Assembly (NCBI RefSeq): GCF_018860975.1
Contig: NZ_JAHKQI010000005.1
Span: 744,001 to 808,000, forward strand
DNA from: Lentibacter algarum
GTDB taxonomy: Bacteria; Pseudomonadota; Alphaproteobacteria; Rhodobacterales; Rhodobacteraceae
DNA length: 64,000 nt
Reading direction: 5' to 3'
Shown: piece after piece, positions 1-9,447 of the stretch
Layout: each line of letters starts with the position of its first letter
How positions within the stretch are numbered: position 1 is the first letter of the stretch
Notes under the pieces: generated by a model
What the model saw: the letters and a program-made list of their open reading frames with translations, nothing else
The model's database searches: none
Told to the model about the DNA's origin: nothing
Made by a program: the position numbers and the translations under genes

Positions 1-761
1 ACGATACGGTCAGCGCGGCCGATCAGGTTCTCGTAGGGAACAAATCCGACACCGCCAACAAGTTGGTCAAAGCGGCTGTCGGTCGAGTTGTCGCGGTTGT
101 CACCCATGAAAAAGTAGTGCCCGGCAGGCACGGTATAAACCGGCGTGTTGTCAGAGGGCTGGTTGGTGATGTTCAAAACACTGTGCCGGCGGCCGTTAGG
201 CAGCGTCTCGTATTGGCGCGACTTTTTGCAAGTGGCGCCTTCGCCAACGGCCCCGTTCTCACAACGCGGGCGCATACCTTGTGGGCCTTGCAGAGCAAAA
301 ATCTCATCAAAGCTGCCGCCGTCTTCAAGGGTTACCGGCTTGCCGTTTATCTGCAAAACACCCTCAGTAACTTGCACGGTGTCACCGGGCAGGCCAATCA
401 GCCGCTTGATATAGTCGGTACCGTTCACAGGATGCCGGAACACCACGACATCGCCCATCTCGGGCTCACCGCCCCAGACGCGTGCATTATCGCCCTTCAT
501 AAACCCGCAGAGGTCTTCCGCATCAACGTTCAGCCCGACAGCCGGAATGCGCACGCTCGGGCAAGAAGCGTAGGAATAGCCATAGGCCATCTTGTTCACG
601 AACAGAAAGTCGCCGATCAAAAGCGTGTCTTTCATCGAGCCGGAAGGGATCCAGAACGGCTGAAAGAACACCGAGCGAAACACGCCCGCAATGAGCAAAG
701 CCCAGAATATGGTTTTGATGGTTTCCCAAATGCCGTTTGGTTTTTTCTCTTCGGTGCTCAT
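1..761 (-). CDS. lepB: signal peptidase I, C-terminus cut by window edge
   Basis: Membrane-bound leader peptidase that cleaves signal peptides from exported proteins. The frame opens at an ATG at 761 and stays open to base 1, so the C-terminal end lies outside the window. After a short cytoplasmic start (MSTEEKKPNG) there is one membrane segment at about residues 17–37. The S26 family box PSGSM puts the catalytic Ser at residue 42, and YIKR puts the general-base Lys at residue 119; MGDNRDNSTDSR near the visible end is the conserved family box. The gene lies 51 bp downstream of acpS on the same strand, and in this bacterial family it is normally followed by rnc, era and recO, which would lie beyond the left edge. 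Identity is seen directly; only the length is unknown. Confidence 0.95.
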   Translation of the reverse strand, partial: MSTEEKKPNGIWETIKTIFWALLIAGVFRSVFFQPFWIPSGSMKDTLLIGDFLFVNKMAYGYSYASCPSVRIPAVGLNVDAEDLCGFMKGDNARVWGGEPEMGDVVVFRHPVNGTDYIKRLIGLPGDTVQVTEGVLQINGKPVTLEDGGSFDEIFALQGPQGMRPRCENGAVGEGATCKKSRQYETLPNGRRHSVLNITNQPSDNTPVYTVPAGHYFFMGDNRDNSTDSRFDQLVGGVGFVPYENLIGRADRI

Positions 762-812
762 GCGCGACTTTCCTTGCTGCTCACAGCTACATGATAGGCA
801 GGTGCATTGGTG

Positions 813-1214
813 TCAAGCGTTAGGCCGCGCCTCGATCACCACAAAGGCCTGCGCCCAAGGGTGATCGTCGGTCAAGGTCACATGAATAATCGCCTCATGG
901 CCAGCGGGCGTCATCTCGTCCAGACGCTCCTTGGCCCACCCCGTCACTTCCATCACAGGCTGGCCTGTGCGCAGGTTGCTCACCCGCATATCCTTCCAGG
1001 CAATGCCCATGCGCAGGCCGGTGCCGAGTGCCTTCGAGCAAGCCTCCTTGGCCGCCCAACGCTTGGCGTAAGTGCCCGGCGTGTCAAGCCTCCGCTCGGC
1101 TTTGGCTTGCTCGATCTCGGTGAAAACGCGGTTGCGAAACCTGTCGCCAAAGCGCTCAAGCGTGGCGGCGATCCGCTCGATGTTCGCCAAGTCGGTGCCG
1201 ACGCCCAAAATCAT
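813..1214 (-). CDS. acpS: holo-[acyl-carrier-protein] synthase
   Basis: Transfers 4'-phosphopantetheine from CoA to the acyl carrier protein, activating it for fatty acid synthesis. The protein is 133 residues, normal for the AcpS group of phosphopantetheinyl transferases. It begins MILGVGTDL, with Asp8 the magnesium ligand, and carries [12 protein letters not shown] with the second ligand Glu57. The start ATG overlaps the stop of the upstream LysE-type gene by four bases (ATGA), so the two are translationally coupled. The order pdxJ–exporter–acpS–lepB is a known alphaproteobacterial arrangement. Confidence 0.95.
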   Translation of the reverse strand: MILGVGTDLANIERIAATLERFGDRFRNRVFTEIEQAKAERRLDTPGTYAKRWAAKEACSKALGTGLRMGIAWKDMRVSNLRTGQPVMEVTGWAKERLDEMTPAGHEAIIHVTLTDDHPWAQAFVVIEARPNA

Positions 1215-1837
1215 GTGAGCTTCACCGTCAGTATCTTGAGGCTCGCAGCACCGAACAATACCCCAAAGCCAAGCTCAAACCAACGGCGGCTTTTCGCATA
1301 GGCGCGCGCGACCGGAGCAAACGAGAACAGCACAGCATAGCCGAAGAACACCAGCATCGACGCGCAGATCAGGATGCCAAACAACTGCCAGACTTGGCCC
1401 GCGCCAGCATCGGGCGCGAGCACTATCGCGTAAATCGCACCCCATGACAGAATAGCTTTCGGGTTGGTCAAATGCAGCAAAAGCCCGCGCCTGAACAACG
1501 CTTTCTTACTGGCAGCAACAGGCTTCACAGCGCCGCCAGTCCAAGCTGAACGTAGAGATTTCACTGCCAAGTAAAGCAGGTAAGCCGCGCCCGCATAACG
1601 CAGCATTTCAAACAGCCAAGCATTGGCCATCATCACCGCTGAAAAGCCGAGCGCCGCCGCGATGCCCCAAGTCGCCGAGCCAACCACAATGCCCGCCGCG
1701 ACCAGCAAAGCTGAAACGCGCCCCTCAGACATCGCAGTGCCGGAAATGCTCAAAGTTGCAGGGCCGGGGCTACCCCCTGCCAGCACCCAGCCGAGCAAAA
1801 CAACACTGATGGGCAGTAGAAAACCGGCTTCACCCAT
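1211..1837 (-). CDS. LysE/RhtB-family amino-acid exporter
   Basis: Predicted inner-membrane exporter of amino acids or related small metabolites. The 208-residue protein is hydrophobic with about six membrane segments and has the family signature GGSPGPATL near residues 21–29. I start it at the ATG at 1837, which overlaps the pdxJ stop and has a GAGG six bases upstream; a further in-frame ATG at 1849 has no visible binding site. The substrate cannot be read from the sequence. An exporter inserted between pdxJ and acpS is not part of the core cluster in most alphaproteobacteria, so this gene may be a local addition. Confidence 0.85.
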   Translation of the reverse strand: MGEAGFLLPISVVLLGWVLAGGSPGPATLSISGTAMSEGRVSALLVAAGIVVGSATWGIAAALGFSAVMMANAWLFEMLRYAGAAYLLYLAVKSLRSAWTGGAVKPVAASKKALFRRGLLLHLTNPKAILSWGAIYAIVLAPDAGAGQVWQLFGILICASMLVFFGYAVLFSFAPVARAYAKSRRWFELGFGVLFGAASLKILTVKLT

Positions 1838-2582
1838 CACGCGCCTCATCCATCAAGCGCCGCATCTCGGCAATTGCAGGTTTCATGCCAACAAACAGCG
1901 CTTCCGCCATCAGGAAATGCCCGATGTTAAGCTCGCGCACCTCGGGCATCGCGGCAATCGGCGCAACTGTCTCATAGGTCAGCCCATGCCCCGCGTGCAC
2001 TTCAAGCCCAAGCGAATGCGCCAGCGCCGCGCCAGCCTTCAAAGCCTCAAGCTCGGCATCGCGCGCGGCATAGTCGCCCTCGTAGTGATAGTCGCAGTAA
2101 GCACCTGTGTGCAGCTCGATAACCTGTGCCCCGATCCGGGCTGAAGCCCGAATCTGCGCCTCCTCATGGCCGATAAACAGTGAAACACGACAACCAGCCT
2201 CGCGTAATTTGGCAACAAAGCCAGCCAAACGGTTGTCATCCCCCGCGACATCAAGCCCGCCTTCGGTAGTCCGCTCTTCGCGCTTTTCCGGCACGATACA
2301 CACAGCATGCGGACGGTGCTTGAGCGCTATCGCCTGCATCTCGTCGGTCGCCGCCATCTCAAAATTCAAAGGTGTGCTCAAAGCGGCCATCAACCCGTCA
2401 ATATCTCCGTCACGTATATGGCGCCGGTCTTCGCGCAAATGCGCGGTTATCCCGTCCGCTCCTGCGCCTTCAGCTAACTTCGCCGCCCTCACAGGGTCCG
2501 GATAAGCACTGCCGCGAGCATTCCTGACGGTTGCCACATGGTCAATATTCACACCAAGTCGCAACTTGTTCTGATCGGTCAT
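1830..2582 (-). CDS. pdxJ: pyridoxine 5'-phosphate synthase
   Basis: Catalyses ring closure of 1-deoxyxylulose 5-phosphate with 3-amino-2-oxopropyl phosphate to give pyridoxine 5'-phosphate, the last de novo step of the DXP-dependent vitamin B6 route. The 250-residue length fits the family. Typical boxes are [13 protein letters not shown] near residues 11–23, HLREDRRHI, and the C-terminal HAGHGL and ELNIGHF. The ATG at 2582 has a GGAG eight bases upstream; an upstream TTG at 2594 is less likely. The stop overlaps the start of the exporter gene. The gap to DUF2062 upstream carries a double-hairpin repeat (2695–2745). Confidence 0.95.
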   Translation of the reverse strand: MTDQNKLRLGVNIDHVATVRNARGSAYPDPVRAAKLAEGAGADGITAHLREDRRHIRDGDIDGLMAALSTPLNFEMAATDEMQAIALKHRPHAVCIVPEKREERTTEGGLDVAGDDNRLAGFVAKLREAGCRVSLFIGHEEAQIRASARIGAQVIELHTGAYCDYHYEGDYAARDAELEALKAGAALAHSLGLEVHAGHGLTYETVAPIAAMPEVRELNIGHFLMAEALFVGMKPAIAEMRRLMDEARDG

Positions 2583-2694
2583 AACGGTCTCCAAAGAAAA
2601 CGATTCGTATGCTCACAGAGTAATTTGATCAAATCCGCCCGCAAGCCCCAACCAACACCAACTCATTTTCTTGGGTCAAGTATCCCGGGGGTGT

Positions 2695-2745
2695 CTGAGG
2701 GGGCTGGCCCCCTCAGCGAGTCGGATTTTGCAAAGCAAAATTCGA
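2695..2745. repeat. double-hairpin intergenic repeat, copy A
   Basis: Two adjacent inverted repeats lie between the DUF2062 stop and pdxJ. The first has arms CTGAGGGGG and CCCCCTCAG (2695–2703, 2708–2716). The second has TCGGATTTTGC and GCAAAATTCGA (2721–2731, 2735–2745) around an AAA loop with one G·T pair. The AGCGAG…TCGGATTT…AAATTCGA layout recurs at 59366–59394, next to a second strong hairpin, so this looks like a dispersed palindromic element rather than a simple terminator. Whether it attenuates transcription into pdxJ is unknown. Confidence 0.6.
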
Positions 2746-2772
2746 CAGGGCTTTCACCAGCACCACTGGCCC

Positions 2773-3405
2773 TCAATGATCTTCTGTTTTCTTCTTTCGC
2801 AAGCTTTGCAATTTTTCCTTAATTCGCCCTTTGCGGCGGTTCTGATAGAACCGGATCAAGGGAACCGCGAGGTAATAGCAGATCGAAGCCGTTAGAATTC
2901 CCGGCAAAATGCCACCAATCATATAGGGGTAGAACACCTCGTCAAAAAACACAGACAGCCCGTGCCAGTCCGCGACGTCCGAAGTGAACATTGCCTTGAA
3001 ATTGTGCCAAAGGTCAGCACCAGCACCAGAGAACTTCTCACCCAACCGCTGATCGGCCTCTTCAAACTCGGTGCCAAGCAGCCAGTGCCCCGTCTTCAAA
3101 GCCACGACAGCGATCGGAATGTAAGTCAGCGGGTTGCCAAAGAACGTTGCCAAAAGCGCGGCAATAATGTTGCCTTGCATAACAAAGGCAATCCCCGCCG
3201 CGATGAAAAAATGCAGCCCGTAAAACGGTGTGAAGGTGGTGAACACGCCGGCCCATATCCCGCGCGATATCTTGTGTGGCGGGTCGGGCAGGCGGTGCAG
3301 CCGGTGCTGCACATATTGAAACGCGCGCCTCCATCCGCCCTTCGGGTAGATAAAGTCGACAATCACCTTCCACCAAGGCCTCTTATCGCGCCGCTTAAAA
3401 ACCAA
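2773..3405 (-). CDS. DUF2062 domain membrane protein
   Basis: A 210-residue inner-membrane protein of the DUF2062 family, whose biochemical role is not established. A basic N-terminus (KRRDKRPWW) is followed by the family region beginning SRGIWAGVFTTFTPFYGLHF near residue 49, with hydrophobic segments at about 49–75, 80–105 and 160–185, and a strongly basic tail. No ATG fits; the most likely start is TTG at 3405, 12 bp after the rsh stop. Its conserved position between rsh and pdxJ in Rhodobacteraceae supports it being real and co-transcribed. Confidence 0.85.
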   Translation of the reverse strand: MVFKRRDKRPWWKVIVDFIYPKGGWRRAFQYVQHRLHRLPDPPHKISRGIWAGVFTTFTPFYGLHFFIAAGIAFVMQGNIIAALLATFFGNPLTYIPIAVVALKTGHWLLGTEFEEADQRLGEKFSGAGADLWHNFKAMFTSDVADWHGLSVFFDEVFYPYMIGGILPGILTASICYYLAVPLIRFYQNRRKGRIKEKLQSLRKKKTEDH

Positions 3406-3417
3406 ACTCTGCCTGCC

Positions 3418-5583
3418 TCAACTTTCTGTTCCGTCGCCGCCTGTCTCTGAGTCGGCCTTACTGCTTTGCATGCGCGAAGGGTCACTCACCCGCTCGGACG
3501 CTGCAACATCATTCTCTGCGTTGAGAGCAGAAATCACCGCATGAAGATGTTCTGCATCACTAAGGTCAACATCTACCATTAGTTTGTAAAAGTCTGGTTT
3601 CCTATCGAGAAACTTCATATCCGAGATATTGGCCTTCTGTTCACCAATCAGAGTGCAGATCCTTCCGAGCACGCCGGCATCGTTGCCGATCGTCAATTCA
3701 AGCGTTACCGGGTAAACAGCCGGATGCTTGCCCGCTTGCCATTGCAGGTCAATCCAGCGGTCGGGTTGTTCTTCAAACAGCCCCATGTTTTCGCAGTTGA
3801 TAGCATGCACGACAACGCCCTTGCCGCGGAATGTGATGCCGACAATCCGCTCACCGGGCAACGGCTGGCAGCAGGGCGCGCGGTCAAAGTGCTGGTCGGC
3901 AGCGAGGCCGATGACCGTGCCCGCAGGGGCTGTCATATCGGGCTTGTCGTCAACCAGATCAGGGTAGACCGCTTGCACAACCGTGCGCGCAACGATCTCG
4001 GCACTGCCAAGCCGCGCCAGCAATTCGTCACTCTCTTCTATGCCGAGGTTTCGCGCCGAGGTTTCCAAGACCTTGTCGGTGGCTTTCTTGCCAACATGTT
4101 CAAAGGCGGCGCGGGCGATCTCGCGACCAAGCTTGATGTAGCGCTCGCGGTCAACCTCCCGAAGCGCCCGCCTGATGGCCGTCTTGGCCTTGCCCGTCAC
4201 CGCGATCTCAAGCCATGTTGGCTGCGGCATCTGGCCTTCGGCTGTGATAATCTCGATCGACTGCCCGTTGCGCACCCGTGTCCACAAAGGCACGCGCATG
4301 TGGTCGATCTTGGCACCAACGCAGGCATGGCCTATGCGGGTGTGGATAGCATAGGCAAAATCAAGCGGCGTTGCGCCGCGCGGCAGCTTGATAACATCAC
4401 CCTTGGGCGAGAAGCAAAACACCTGATCCGAATACATCTCAAGTTTCACGGCTTCCAGAAAAGCGTCGTGATCATCGTCATCGTCAAATTGCTCGGTCAG
4501 CCCCGATATCCACTTGACCGGATCAACCGCAAACGGGTTTTCGGCGCGCACGCCCTCGCGATATGACCAATGCGCCGCCACGCCGCTTTCGGCCACGTCA
4601 TGCATTTGCTCGGTGCGTATCTGCACTTCAACACGCTTGCCGTCACGCCCCGACACCGTGGTGTGCAGCGAGCGGTAGCCGTTTGTCTTCGGCTGGCTGA
4701 TATAGTCCTTGAACCGCCCGGGAACGGCCCGCCAACGTTGATGGATAACCCCCAGAATGCGATAGCAATCAGCTTCATTGGCCGCGACAATGCGAAAACC
4801 GTAGATATCTGACAGCCGCGAAAAGGCGAGTTCCTTCTCCTGCATCTTGCGCCAGATAGAGTAGGGCTTCTTGGCGCGCCCGATGATCTTCGCTTCGATC
4901 TCGGCATTTTGCAGCTCAAGGCGCATATCGGTGGTGATCCGCCCGATCACGTCATCGGCCTCGTTTTGCAGGGTGATAAACCGCCGCATGATGCTGGCGC
5001 GCCCTTCGGGGTTGAGCACCTTAAAGGCGAGGTCTTCAAGCTCTTCGCGCATCCAGTGCATGCCCATACGCCCGGCCAGCGGCGCATAGATATCCATCGT
5101 CTCGCGGGCTTTCTGCGCCTGCTTGTCAGGGCGCATGGCTTTGATGGTGCGCATGTTGTGCAAACGGTCAGCCAGCTTCACCAGAATCACCCGCAGGTCA
5201 CGCGACATGGCAATAAACAGCTTGCGAAAGTTCTCGGCCTGTTTGGTTTCTGTCGAGCTGAGTTGCAGGTTTGTCAGCTTGGTCACGCCATCAACCAGAT
5301 CAGCGATCTCGCTGCCAAACTGCTCGGCTACACTCTCATATGAAGCGCCGGTGTCTTCGATGGTGTCATGCAAAAGCGCGGTGATGATGGCTGAATCGTC
5401 AAGCCGCTGTTCGGAGAGAATCATCGCAACCTGCACAGGGTGCGAGAAATACGGCTCGCCCGAATGGCGAAACTGCCCTTCATGGGCGTCTCTGCCAAAC
5501 TCATATGCTGCCCGCAAAAGAGCTTCATCAGACTTGGGGTTATAGGCGCGGACGAGACCTATCAGCTCATCAACAGGGATCAT
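3418..5583 (-). CDS. spoT: bifunctional (p)ppGpp synthetase/hydrolase
   Basis: Makes and degrades the alarmone (p)ppGpp in the stringent response. The 721 residues have the full long-RSH layout: an HD hydrolase domain with His48, His72-Asp73 and Glu76-Asp77; a synthetase domain with YGFRIV and RFKDYI…KTNGYRSLHT; a TGS domain; and a C-terminal ACT domain. The RFKD box is the RXKD form found in bifunctional enzymes, and the HD residues are intact, so both activities are expected. Most alphaproteobacteria have only one long RSH enzyme, so this is probably the sole one. It follows rpoZ by 35 bp, a conserved pairing with the omega subunit, which mediates ppGpp binding by RNA polymerase in other proteobacteria. 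Confidence 0.96.
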   Translation of the reverse strand: MIPVDELIGLVRAYNPKSDEALLRAAYEFGRDAHEGQFRHSGEPYFSHPVQVAMILSEQRLDDSAIITALLHDTIEDTGASYESVAEQFGSEIADLVDGVTKLTNLQLSSTETKQAENFRKLFIAMSRDLRVILVKLADRLHNMRTIKAMRPDKQAQKARETMDIYAPLAGRMGMHWMREELEDLAFKVLNPEGRASIMRRFITLQNEADDVIGRITTDMRLELQNAEIEAKIIGRAKKPYSIWRKMQEKELAFSRLSDIYGFRIVAANEADCYRILGVIHQRWRAVPGRFKDYISQPKTNGYRSLHTTVSGRDGKRVEVQIRTEQMHDVAESGVAAHWSYREGVRAENPFAVDPVKWISGLTEQFDDDDDHDAFLEAVKLEMYSDQVFCFSPKGDVIKLPRGATPLDFAYAIHTRIGHACVGAKIDHMRVPLWTRVRNGQSIEIITAEGQMPQPTWLEIAVTGKAKTAIRRALREVDRERYIKLGREIARAAFEHVGKKATDKVLETSARNLGIEESDELLARLGSAEIVARTVVQAVYPDLVDDKPDMTAPAGTVIGLAADQHFDRAPCCQPLPGERIVGITFRGKGVVVHAINCENMGLFEEQPDRWIDLQWQAGKHPAVYPVTLELTIGNDAGVLGRICTLIGEQKANISDMKFLDRKPDFYKLMVDVDLSDAEHLHAVISALNAENDVAASERVSDPSRMQSSKADSETGGDGTES

Positions 5584-5618
5584 CCGCTTGAACCTTTGTT
5601 ACGTTCAGCCCAGTAAAA

Positions 5619-5972
5619 TCAGCCTTGGCCTTGGGCTTCCATAAGCTGACGCAGCAGCTGCTCTTCTGACATATCGTCGTCAGCAGGCTTGTCTGCTTCA
5701 GCGCCCATAAGCAACGCCATGGCGTCGTCTTCAGGCTCGTCAACTTCGATCTGGCTCTGGTTGCTTTCGATCAGACGCTCGCGCAGATCATCAGCCGATT
5801 GCGTTTCGTCAGCAATTTCGCGCAGTGAGACAACAGGGTTTTTGTCGTTGTCGCGTTCGACAGTCACAGCACCACCAGCCGAAATCTCGCGTGCACGGTG
5901 GGCAGCAAGCATAACAAGCTCAAAGCGGTTGGGAACTTTGTCTACGCAATCTTCTACTGTGACGCGGGCCAT
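5619..5972 (-). CDS. rpoZ: RNA polymerase omega subunit
   Basis: Omega subunit that assists beta' folding and assembly of RNA polymerase. The 117-residue protein begins [20 protein letters not shown], with the typical core [13 protein letters not shown] and an acidic C-terminal tail usual in alphaproteobacteria. I chose the ATG at 5972, preceded by a GGAG; an in-frame extension to 5990 would add six residues foreign to the family. It is the first gene of the rsh cluster as seen here, with about 75 bp separating it from folK. Confidence 0.95.
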   Translation of the reverse strand: MARVTVEDCVDKVPNRFELVMLAAHRAREISAGGAVTVERDNDKNPVVSLREIADETQSADDLRERLIESNQSQIEVDEPEDDAMALLMGAEADKPADDDMSEEQLLRQLMEAQGQG

Positions 5973-6048
5973 GGGGACACTCCAGATCAATCTCGTGAAG
6001 CTGGCTATTTATGCCGCAATTGCCCAAATGACAAGGTGTAAAAGCCCT

Positions 6049-6618
6049 TTAAAGCGCTTTGACGGCTTGTTTTTCACGCGCCGGCAAATCCGCCAACATT
6101 TGCAACACGCTCCTGTTCAGAACCGGATGCCGCCAGTCGGGTGCTATTTCGGCTAGAGGAACCAGCACAAAAGCGCGCTCATGCATCCGCGGATGTGGTA
6201 AAACGAGCCCCTCCGGCGCCACTGTCTTTTGCGCATCAAGTGAAAGATCTAGCCAGCTTTTGAAGGTGGCCTCGTCGGGCAGAACGCTCTCGCCTGTGGC
6301 CAACAAATCAAGATCAAGACTGCGTGTGCCCCAACGTTGCAAGCGCTCGCGCCCAAACTGCGTTTCAACGCTGTGCAACTTTTCCAGCATGGCCTCCGGG
6401 CCCATATCGCTTTGCAAAACTGCCGCAGCGTTAACATAGTCCGGCCCGGCCCCGGCAGGGAAACAGGGCGTCGCGTAAAACCGGCTTTTCGCGACAATCT
6501 CCATCCCTGATTCTGCCAAGGCCTCCAAGGCTAAGTGCAACACTTGTTGAGGTTTGGCTTTGCCAAACGGCAAGTTCGCGCCGAGCGCGATGAAGTGAAT
6601 TTGCTGTCTCGTATTCAA
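6049..6618 (-). CDS. folK: 2-amino-4-hydroxy-6-hydroxymethyldihydropteridine pyrophosphokinase
   Basis: Transfers pyrophosphate from ATP to 6-hydroxymethyl-7,8-dihydropterin in folate synthesis. The 189-residue protein has the N-terminal IALGANLPFG and the signature WGTRSLDLDLL near residues 96–106, whose aspartates bind the two magnesium ions, then LPHPRMHERAFVLVPLAEIAPDW. No other folate gene is adjacent. It is divergent from the NYN-domain gene across 133 bp, which should contain both promoters. Confidence 0.95.
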   Translation of the reverse strand: MNTRQQIHFIALGANLPFGKAKPQQVLHLALEALAESGMEIVAKSRFYATPCFPAGAGPDYVNAAAVLQSDMGPEAMLEKLHSVETQFGRERLQRWGTRSLDLDLLATGESVLPDEATFKSWLDLSLDAQKTVAPEGLVLPHPRMHERAFVLVPLAEIAPDWRHPVLNRSVLQMLADLPAREKQAVKAL

Positions 6619-6751
6619 AACACTATCCTGTCATTGCCACAAAACGATACTTGATCACAAAATTGCGTGCCTCTAAGCCTGCGCCTCGGTCTCGCCGTCC
6701 GAACCACTCAATAAGGACAATTAAGAGACTGGCAATGAAGGAAGAACAATT

Positions 6752-7324
6752 ATGTTTTATAAAGACGAGCGATTAGCGCTCTTTATCGATGGATCAAACC
6801 TCTATGCCGCCGCCAAGGCGCTTGGTTTTGATATCGATTACAAGTTACTTCGCAGCGAGTTTATGCGCCGTGGCAAATTGCTACGCGCATTTTATTACAC
6901 AGCACTTCTCGAAAACGAGGAATACTCACCGATCCGCCCGCTGGTTGACTGGCTGCATTACAATGGCTTCAACATGGTGACCAAACCTGCCAAAGAGTTC
7001 ACCGACTCGATGGGCCGCCGTAAGGTCAAAGGCAATATGGATATCGAGCTTGCCGTTGATGCGATGGAACTCGCTCCGCGGGTTGATCACATCGTGATCT
7101 TCTCCGGCGACGGTGATTTTCGCCCCCTTGTCGAAAGCCTTCAGCGACAGGGCGTTCGCGTATCTGTGGTGTCTACCATCCGTAGCCAACCTCCGATGAT
7201 CGCCGACGAATTGCGCCGCCAGGCTGACAATTTCATCGAGCTTGAAGAGCTGCGTGACGTCATAGGCAGGCCTCACCGCGAGCCTGTCGCGCGAAGCGAC
7301 ACCAGCTTTGAGACCCAAGACTAA
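6752..7324 (+). CDS. NYN-domain (LabA/DUF88-like) protein
   Basis: A 190-residue protein of the NYN family, a PIN-like fold seen in putative ribonucleases. The acidic residues that define the fold are present: [15 protein letters not shown] near residues 11–25, [15 protein letters not shown] in the middle, and [15 protein letters not shown] near 112–126. The arrangement matches a metal-dependent nuclease site, but the RNA target is unknown. AAGGAAG precedes the ATG. It is transcribed alone and ends in a clear terminator before ispH. Confidence 0.88.
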   Translation: MFYKDERLALFIDGSNLYAAAKALGFDIDYKLLRSEFMRRGKLLRAFYYTALLENEEYSPIRPLVDWLHYNGFNMVTKPAKEFTDSMGRRKVKGNMDIELAVDAMELAPRVDHIVIFSGDGDFRPLVESLQRQGVRVSVVSTIRSQPPMIADELRRQADNFIELEELRDVIGRPHREPVARSDTSFETQD

Positions 7325-7334
7325 CCCAACAACA

Positions 7335-7372
7335 GGCGCGGCAGGCTTCACTCACCAGCCGCGCCTTTTTTT
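7335..7372 (+). terminator. intrinsic terminator after the NYN gene
   Basis: Arms GGCGCGGC (7335–7342) and GCCGCGCC (7358–7365) enclose a 15-nt loop and run straight into seven T residues (7366–7372). It sits 11 bp after the NYN stop and ends transcription before the ispH leader. Confidence 0.88.
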
Positions 7373-7431
7373 GCCTAAGGTCTAGACCTGCCGAGATGCA
7401 TCGCTTAGCTCAGAGCTACAGGAGCGCTCAA

Positions 7432-8388
7432 ATGTTGCAATCAAAACCACCTCTCACAATCTACCTCGCCGCACCGCGCGGCTTTTGTGCAGGTGTCGAT
7501 CGCGCCATCAAGATCGTCGAAATGGCGATCGAAAAATGGGGCGCGCCGGTGTTTGTGCGGCACGAAATTGTGCACAACAAGTTTGTCGTCGACGACCTGC
7601 GTGCCAAGGGGGCAGTGTTTGTCGAAGAGCTTGAAGACTGCCCCGATGATCGCCCCGTTATCTTCTCGGCTCACGGCGTTCCTAAGGCCGTGCCAGCTGA
7701 GGCCGCGCGCCGCGAGATGGTCTATGTTGATGCAACATGCCCGTTGGTTTCCAAAGTGCATATCGAGGCCGAGCGCCACGCCGCCGCTGGCTTGCAAATC
7801 ATCATGATCGGCCACACAGGGCACCCTGAAACTGTCGGAACAATGGGGCAGCTGCCCGACGGCGAAGTGCTGCTCGTCGAAACCGAGGACGATGTGGCGC
7901 AGGTCGCTGTCCGCGACCCCAACAAGCTCGCTTTCGTCACCCAAACCACGCTTTCGGTTGACGACACAGCAGGCATTGTTAGCGCGCTTCAGGCCCGCTT
8001 CCCCGCCATCGTCGGCCCCCACAAAGAAGACATCTGCTACGCCACAACCAACCGCCAAGCCGCCGTCAAGGCCATCGCTGGCAAGGTTGACGCGCTGCTG
8101 GTCGTAGGTGCGCCCAACTCGTCAAACTCCCGCCGTTTGGTTGAAGTTGCAGCCAAGGGCGGATGTGCCTATTCCCAGCTCGTCGGCCGCGCAACCGAGA
8201 TCGACTGGCGCGCCCTTGAGGGGATCAAATCCGTCGGCCTGTCTGCCGGAGCCTCGGCCCCCGAGGTGCTGGTCGAAGAGGTGATCGCGGCCTTCGCCGA
8301 GCGCTACACAGTAACGACCGAACTGGTCGAAACCGCACAGGAAAACGTTGAATTCAAAGTGCCCCGCGTTCTGAGAATGCCAGCATGA
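7432..8388 (+). CDS. ispH: 4-hydroxy-3-methylbut-2-enyl diphosphate reductase
   Basis: Iron–sulfur enzyme that makes IPP and DMAPP in the last step of the MEP isoprenoid pathway. The three cluster cysteines are in GFCAGV (Cys19), DATCPLV and [16 protein letters not shown] and the [11 protein letters not shown] segment also match. The ATG at 7432 has AGGAG nine bases upstream; an earlier ATG at 7396 would add 12 unrelated residues. The 318-residue length is normal. The stop overlaps the methyltransferase start (ATGA). Its presence shows that isoprenoids are made by the MEP route, which bears on the HMG-CoA reductase at 33.5 kb. Confidence 0.96.
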   Translation: MLQSKPPLTIYLAAPRGFCAGVDRAIKIVEMAIEKWGAPVFVRHEIVHNKFVVDDLRAKGAVFVEELEDCPDDRPVIFSAHGVPKAVPAEAARREMVYVDATCPLVSKVHIEAERHAAAGLQIIMIGHTGHPETVGTMGQLPDGEVLLVETEDDVAQVAVRDPNKLAFVTQTTLSVDDTAGIVSALQARFPAIVGPHKEDICYATTNRQAAVKAIAGKVDALLVVGAPNSSNSRRLVEVAAKGGCAYSQLVGRATEIDWRALEGIKSVGLSAGASAPEVLVEEVIAAFAERYTVTTELVETAQENVEFKVPRVLRMPA

Positions 8389-8987
8389 GCGACACAAAAG
8401 ATCGGGATGAAACGCTTGCTGTCTACAACGCCAAAGCATCCGAGTATGCAGGTTTAACAGTCAACAAATCCGACCACGAAAGCCTTGTCGCTTTTGTCGC
8501 TGACTTACCTGCAAATTCCCATGTTCTCGACTTTGGTTGCGGCCCCGGCCACTTCGCAGCAGAAATGGTAAGACGTGGCTGCAAGGTTGATGCGTTTGAC
8601 GGCTCTGCCGAAATGGTCACGCTCGCCGCGCAGCACACAGGCGTGAACGCGTGGCAAGCCTACTTTGAAGACCTCGACGCGAACGAAGCATACGATGGCG
8701 TATGGGCAAGCTTCTCACTCCTGCACGCTCCACGCGAAGACCTACCTGCGCATCTCGCGCGCATCAAACGCGTGCTCAAGCCCGCAGGCGTGTTCCATAT
8801 AGGAATGAAGCTCGGCGACGGCGCCGCGCGCGACACCATCGGCCGCCAATACACCTATGTCACGGAAGACGAACTTATGCAGCTTTTGCAAGACGCGGGC
8901 TTCACGCCCTATCTAACCCAAAAAGGCAGGGGCAGGGGGCTTTCTGGCTCTGTTGATCCCTTCATTCTGGTGCGATCACATGCCTGA
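8385..8987 (+). CDS. class I SAM-dependent methyltransferase
   Basis: A 200-residue Rossmann-fold methyltransferase. Motif I is [15 protein letters not shown] at about residues 48–62 with the acidic motif II residue in [11 protein letters not shown], and a later ASFSLLHAP segment resembles motif IV. The substrate is not deducible. The gene is coupled to ispH by an ATGA overlap and its stop lies inside the start of rnhA, so the four genes ispH to TRIC form one tightly packed transcription unit. Confidence 0.85.
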   Translation: MSDTKDRDETLAVYNAKASEYAGLTVNKSDHESLVAFVADLPANSHVLDFGCGPGHFAAEMVRRGCKVDAFDGSAEMVTLAAQHTGVNAWQAYFEDLDANEAYDGVWASFSLLHAPREDLPAHLARIKRVLKPAGVFHIGMKLGDGAARDTIGRQYTYVTEDELMQLLQDAGFTPYLTQKGRGRGLSGSVDPFILVRSHA

Positions 8988-9447
8988 ACTATTTGCCTAT
9001 ACCGACGGAGCATGCTCCGGCAATCCCGGCCCTGGTGGGTGGGGCGTTTTGCTGCTCGCCAAAGAGGGCGACAAGGTGCTGAAAGAGCGCTGCTTGCAGG
9101 GCGGTGAGGCCGACACAACCAACAACCGAATGGAGCTTCTAGCGGCGATCAACGCTTTGGAAACGCTAGAGAAACCTTCCAGCCTCACAGTCGTGACCGA
9201 CAGCGCCTATGTCAAAAACGGCGTCACGGGCTGGATCTTTGGCTGGAAGCGCAACGGTTGGAAAACCTCCAACAAAAAGCCGGTCAAAAACGTTGACCTC
9301 TGGCAGCGTATCGACGCCGCCCAAGAGCGCCACAACGTCACTTGGAAGTGGATCAAAGGCCACGCGGGCCATGCCGAGAACGAGCGCGCTGATGAACTCG
9401 CCCGCGCCGGAATGGAGCCCTTCAAGCCGAAGAAAAGCCCCGCATGA
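8980..9447 (+). CDS. rnhA: ribonuclease HI
   Basis: Cleaves RNA in RNA–DNA hybrids. The four metal-binding acidic residues of type I enzymes are present: Asp9 (AYTDGAC), Glu52 (NNRMELLAA), Asp74 (VVTDSAYV) and Asp138 (NERADELAR), along with the basic handle segment [17 protein letters not shown]. Length is 155 residues, as in Escherichia coli. I start at the ATG at 8980, which gives the usual [11 protein letters not shown]-terminus and overlaps the methyltransferase stop; frame extension upstream has no family support. The stop overlaps the next gene by ATGA. Confidence 0.96.
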   Translation: MPELFAYTDGACSGNPGPGGWGVLLLAKEGDKVLKERCLQGGEADTTNNRMELLAAINALETLEKPSSLTVVTDSAYVKNGVTGWIFGWKRNGWKTSNKKPVKNVDLWQRIDAAQERHNVTWKWIKGHAGHAENERADELARAGMEPFKPKKSPA

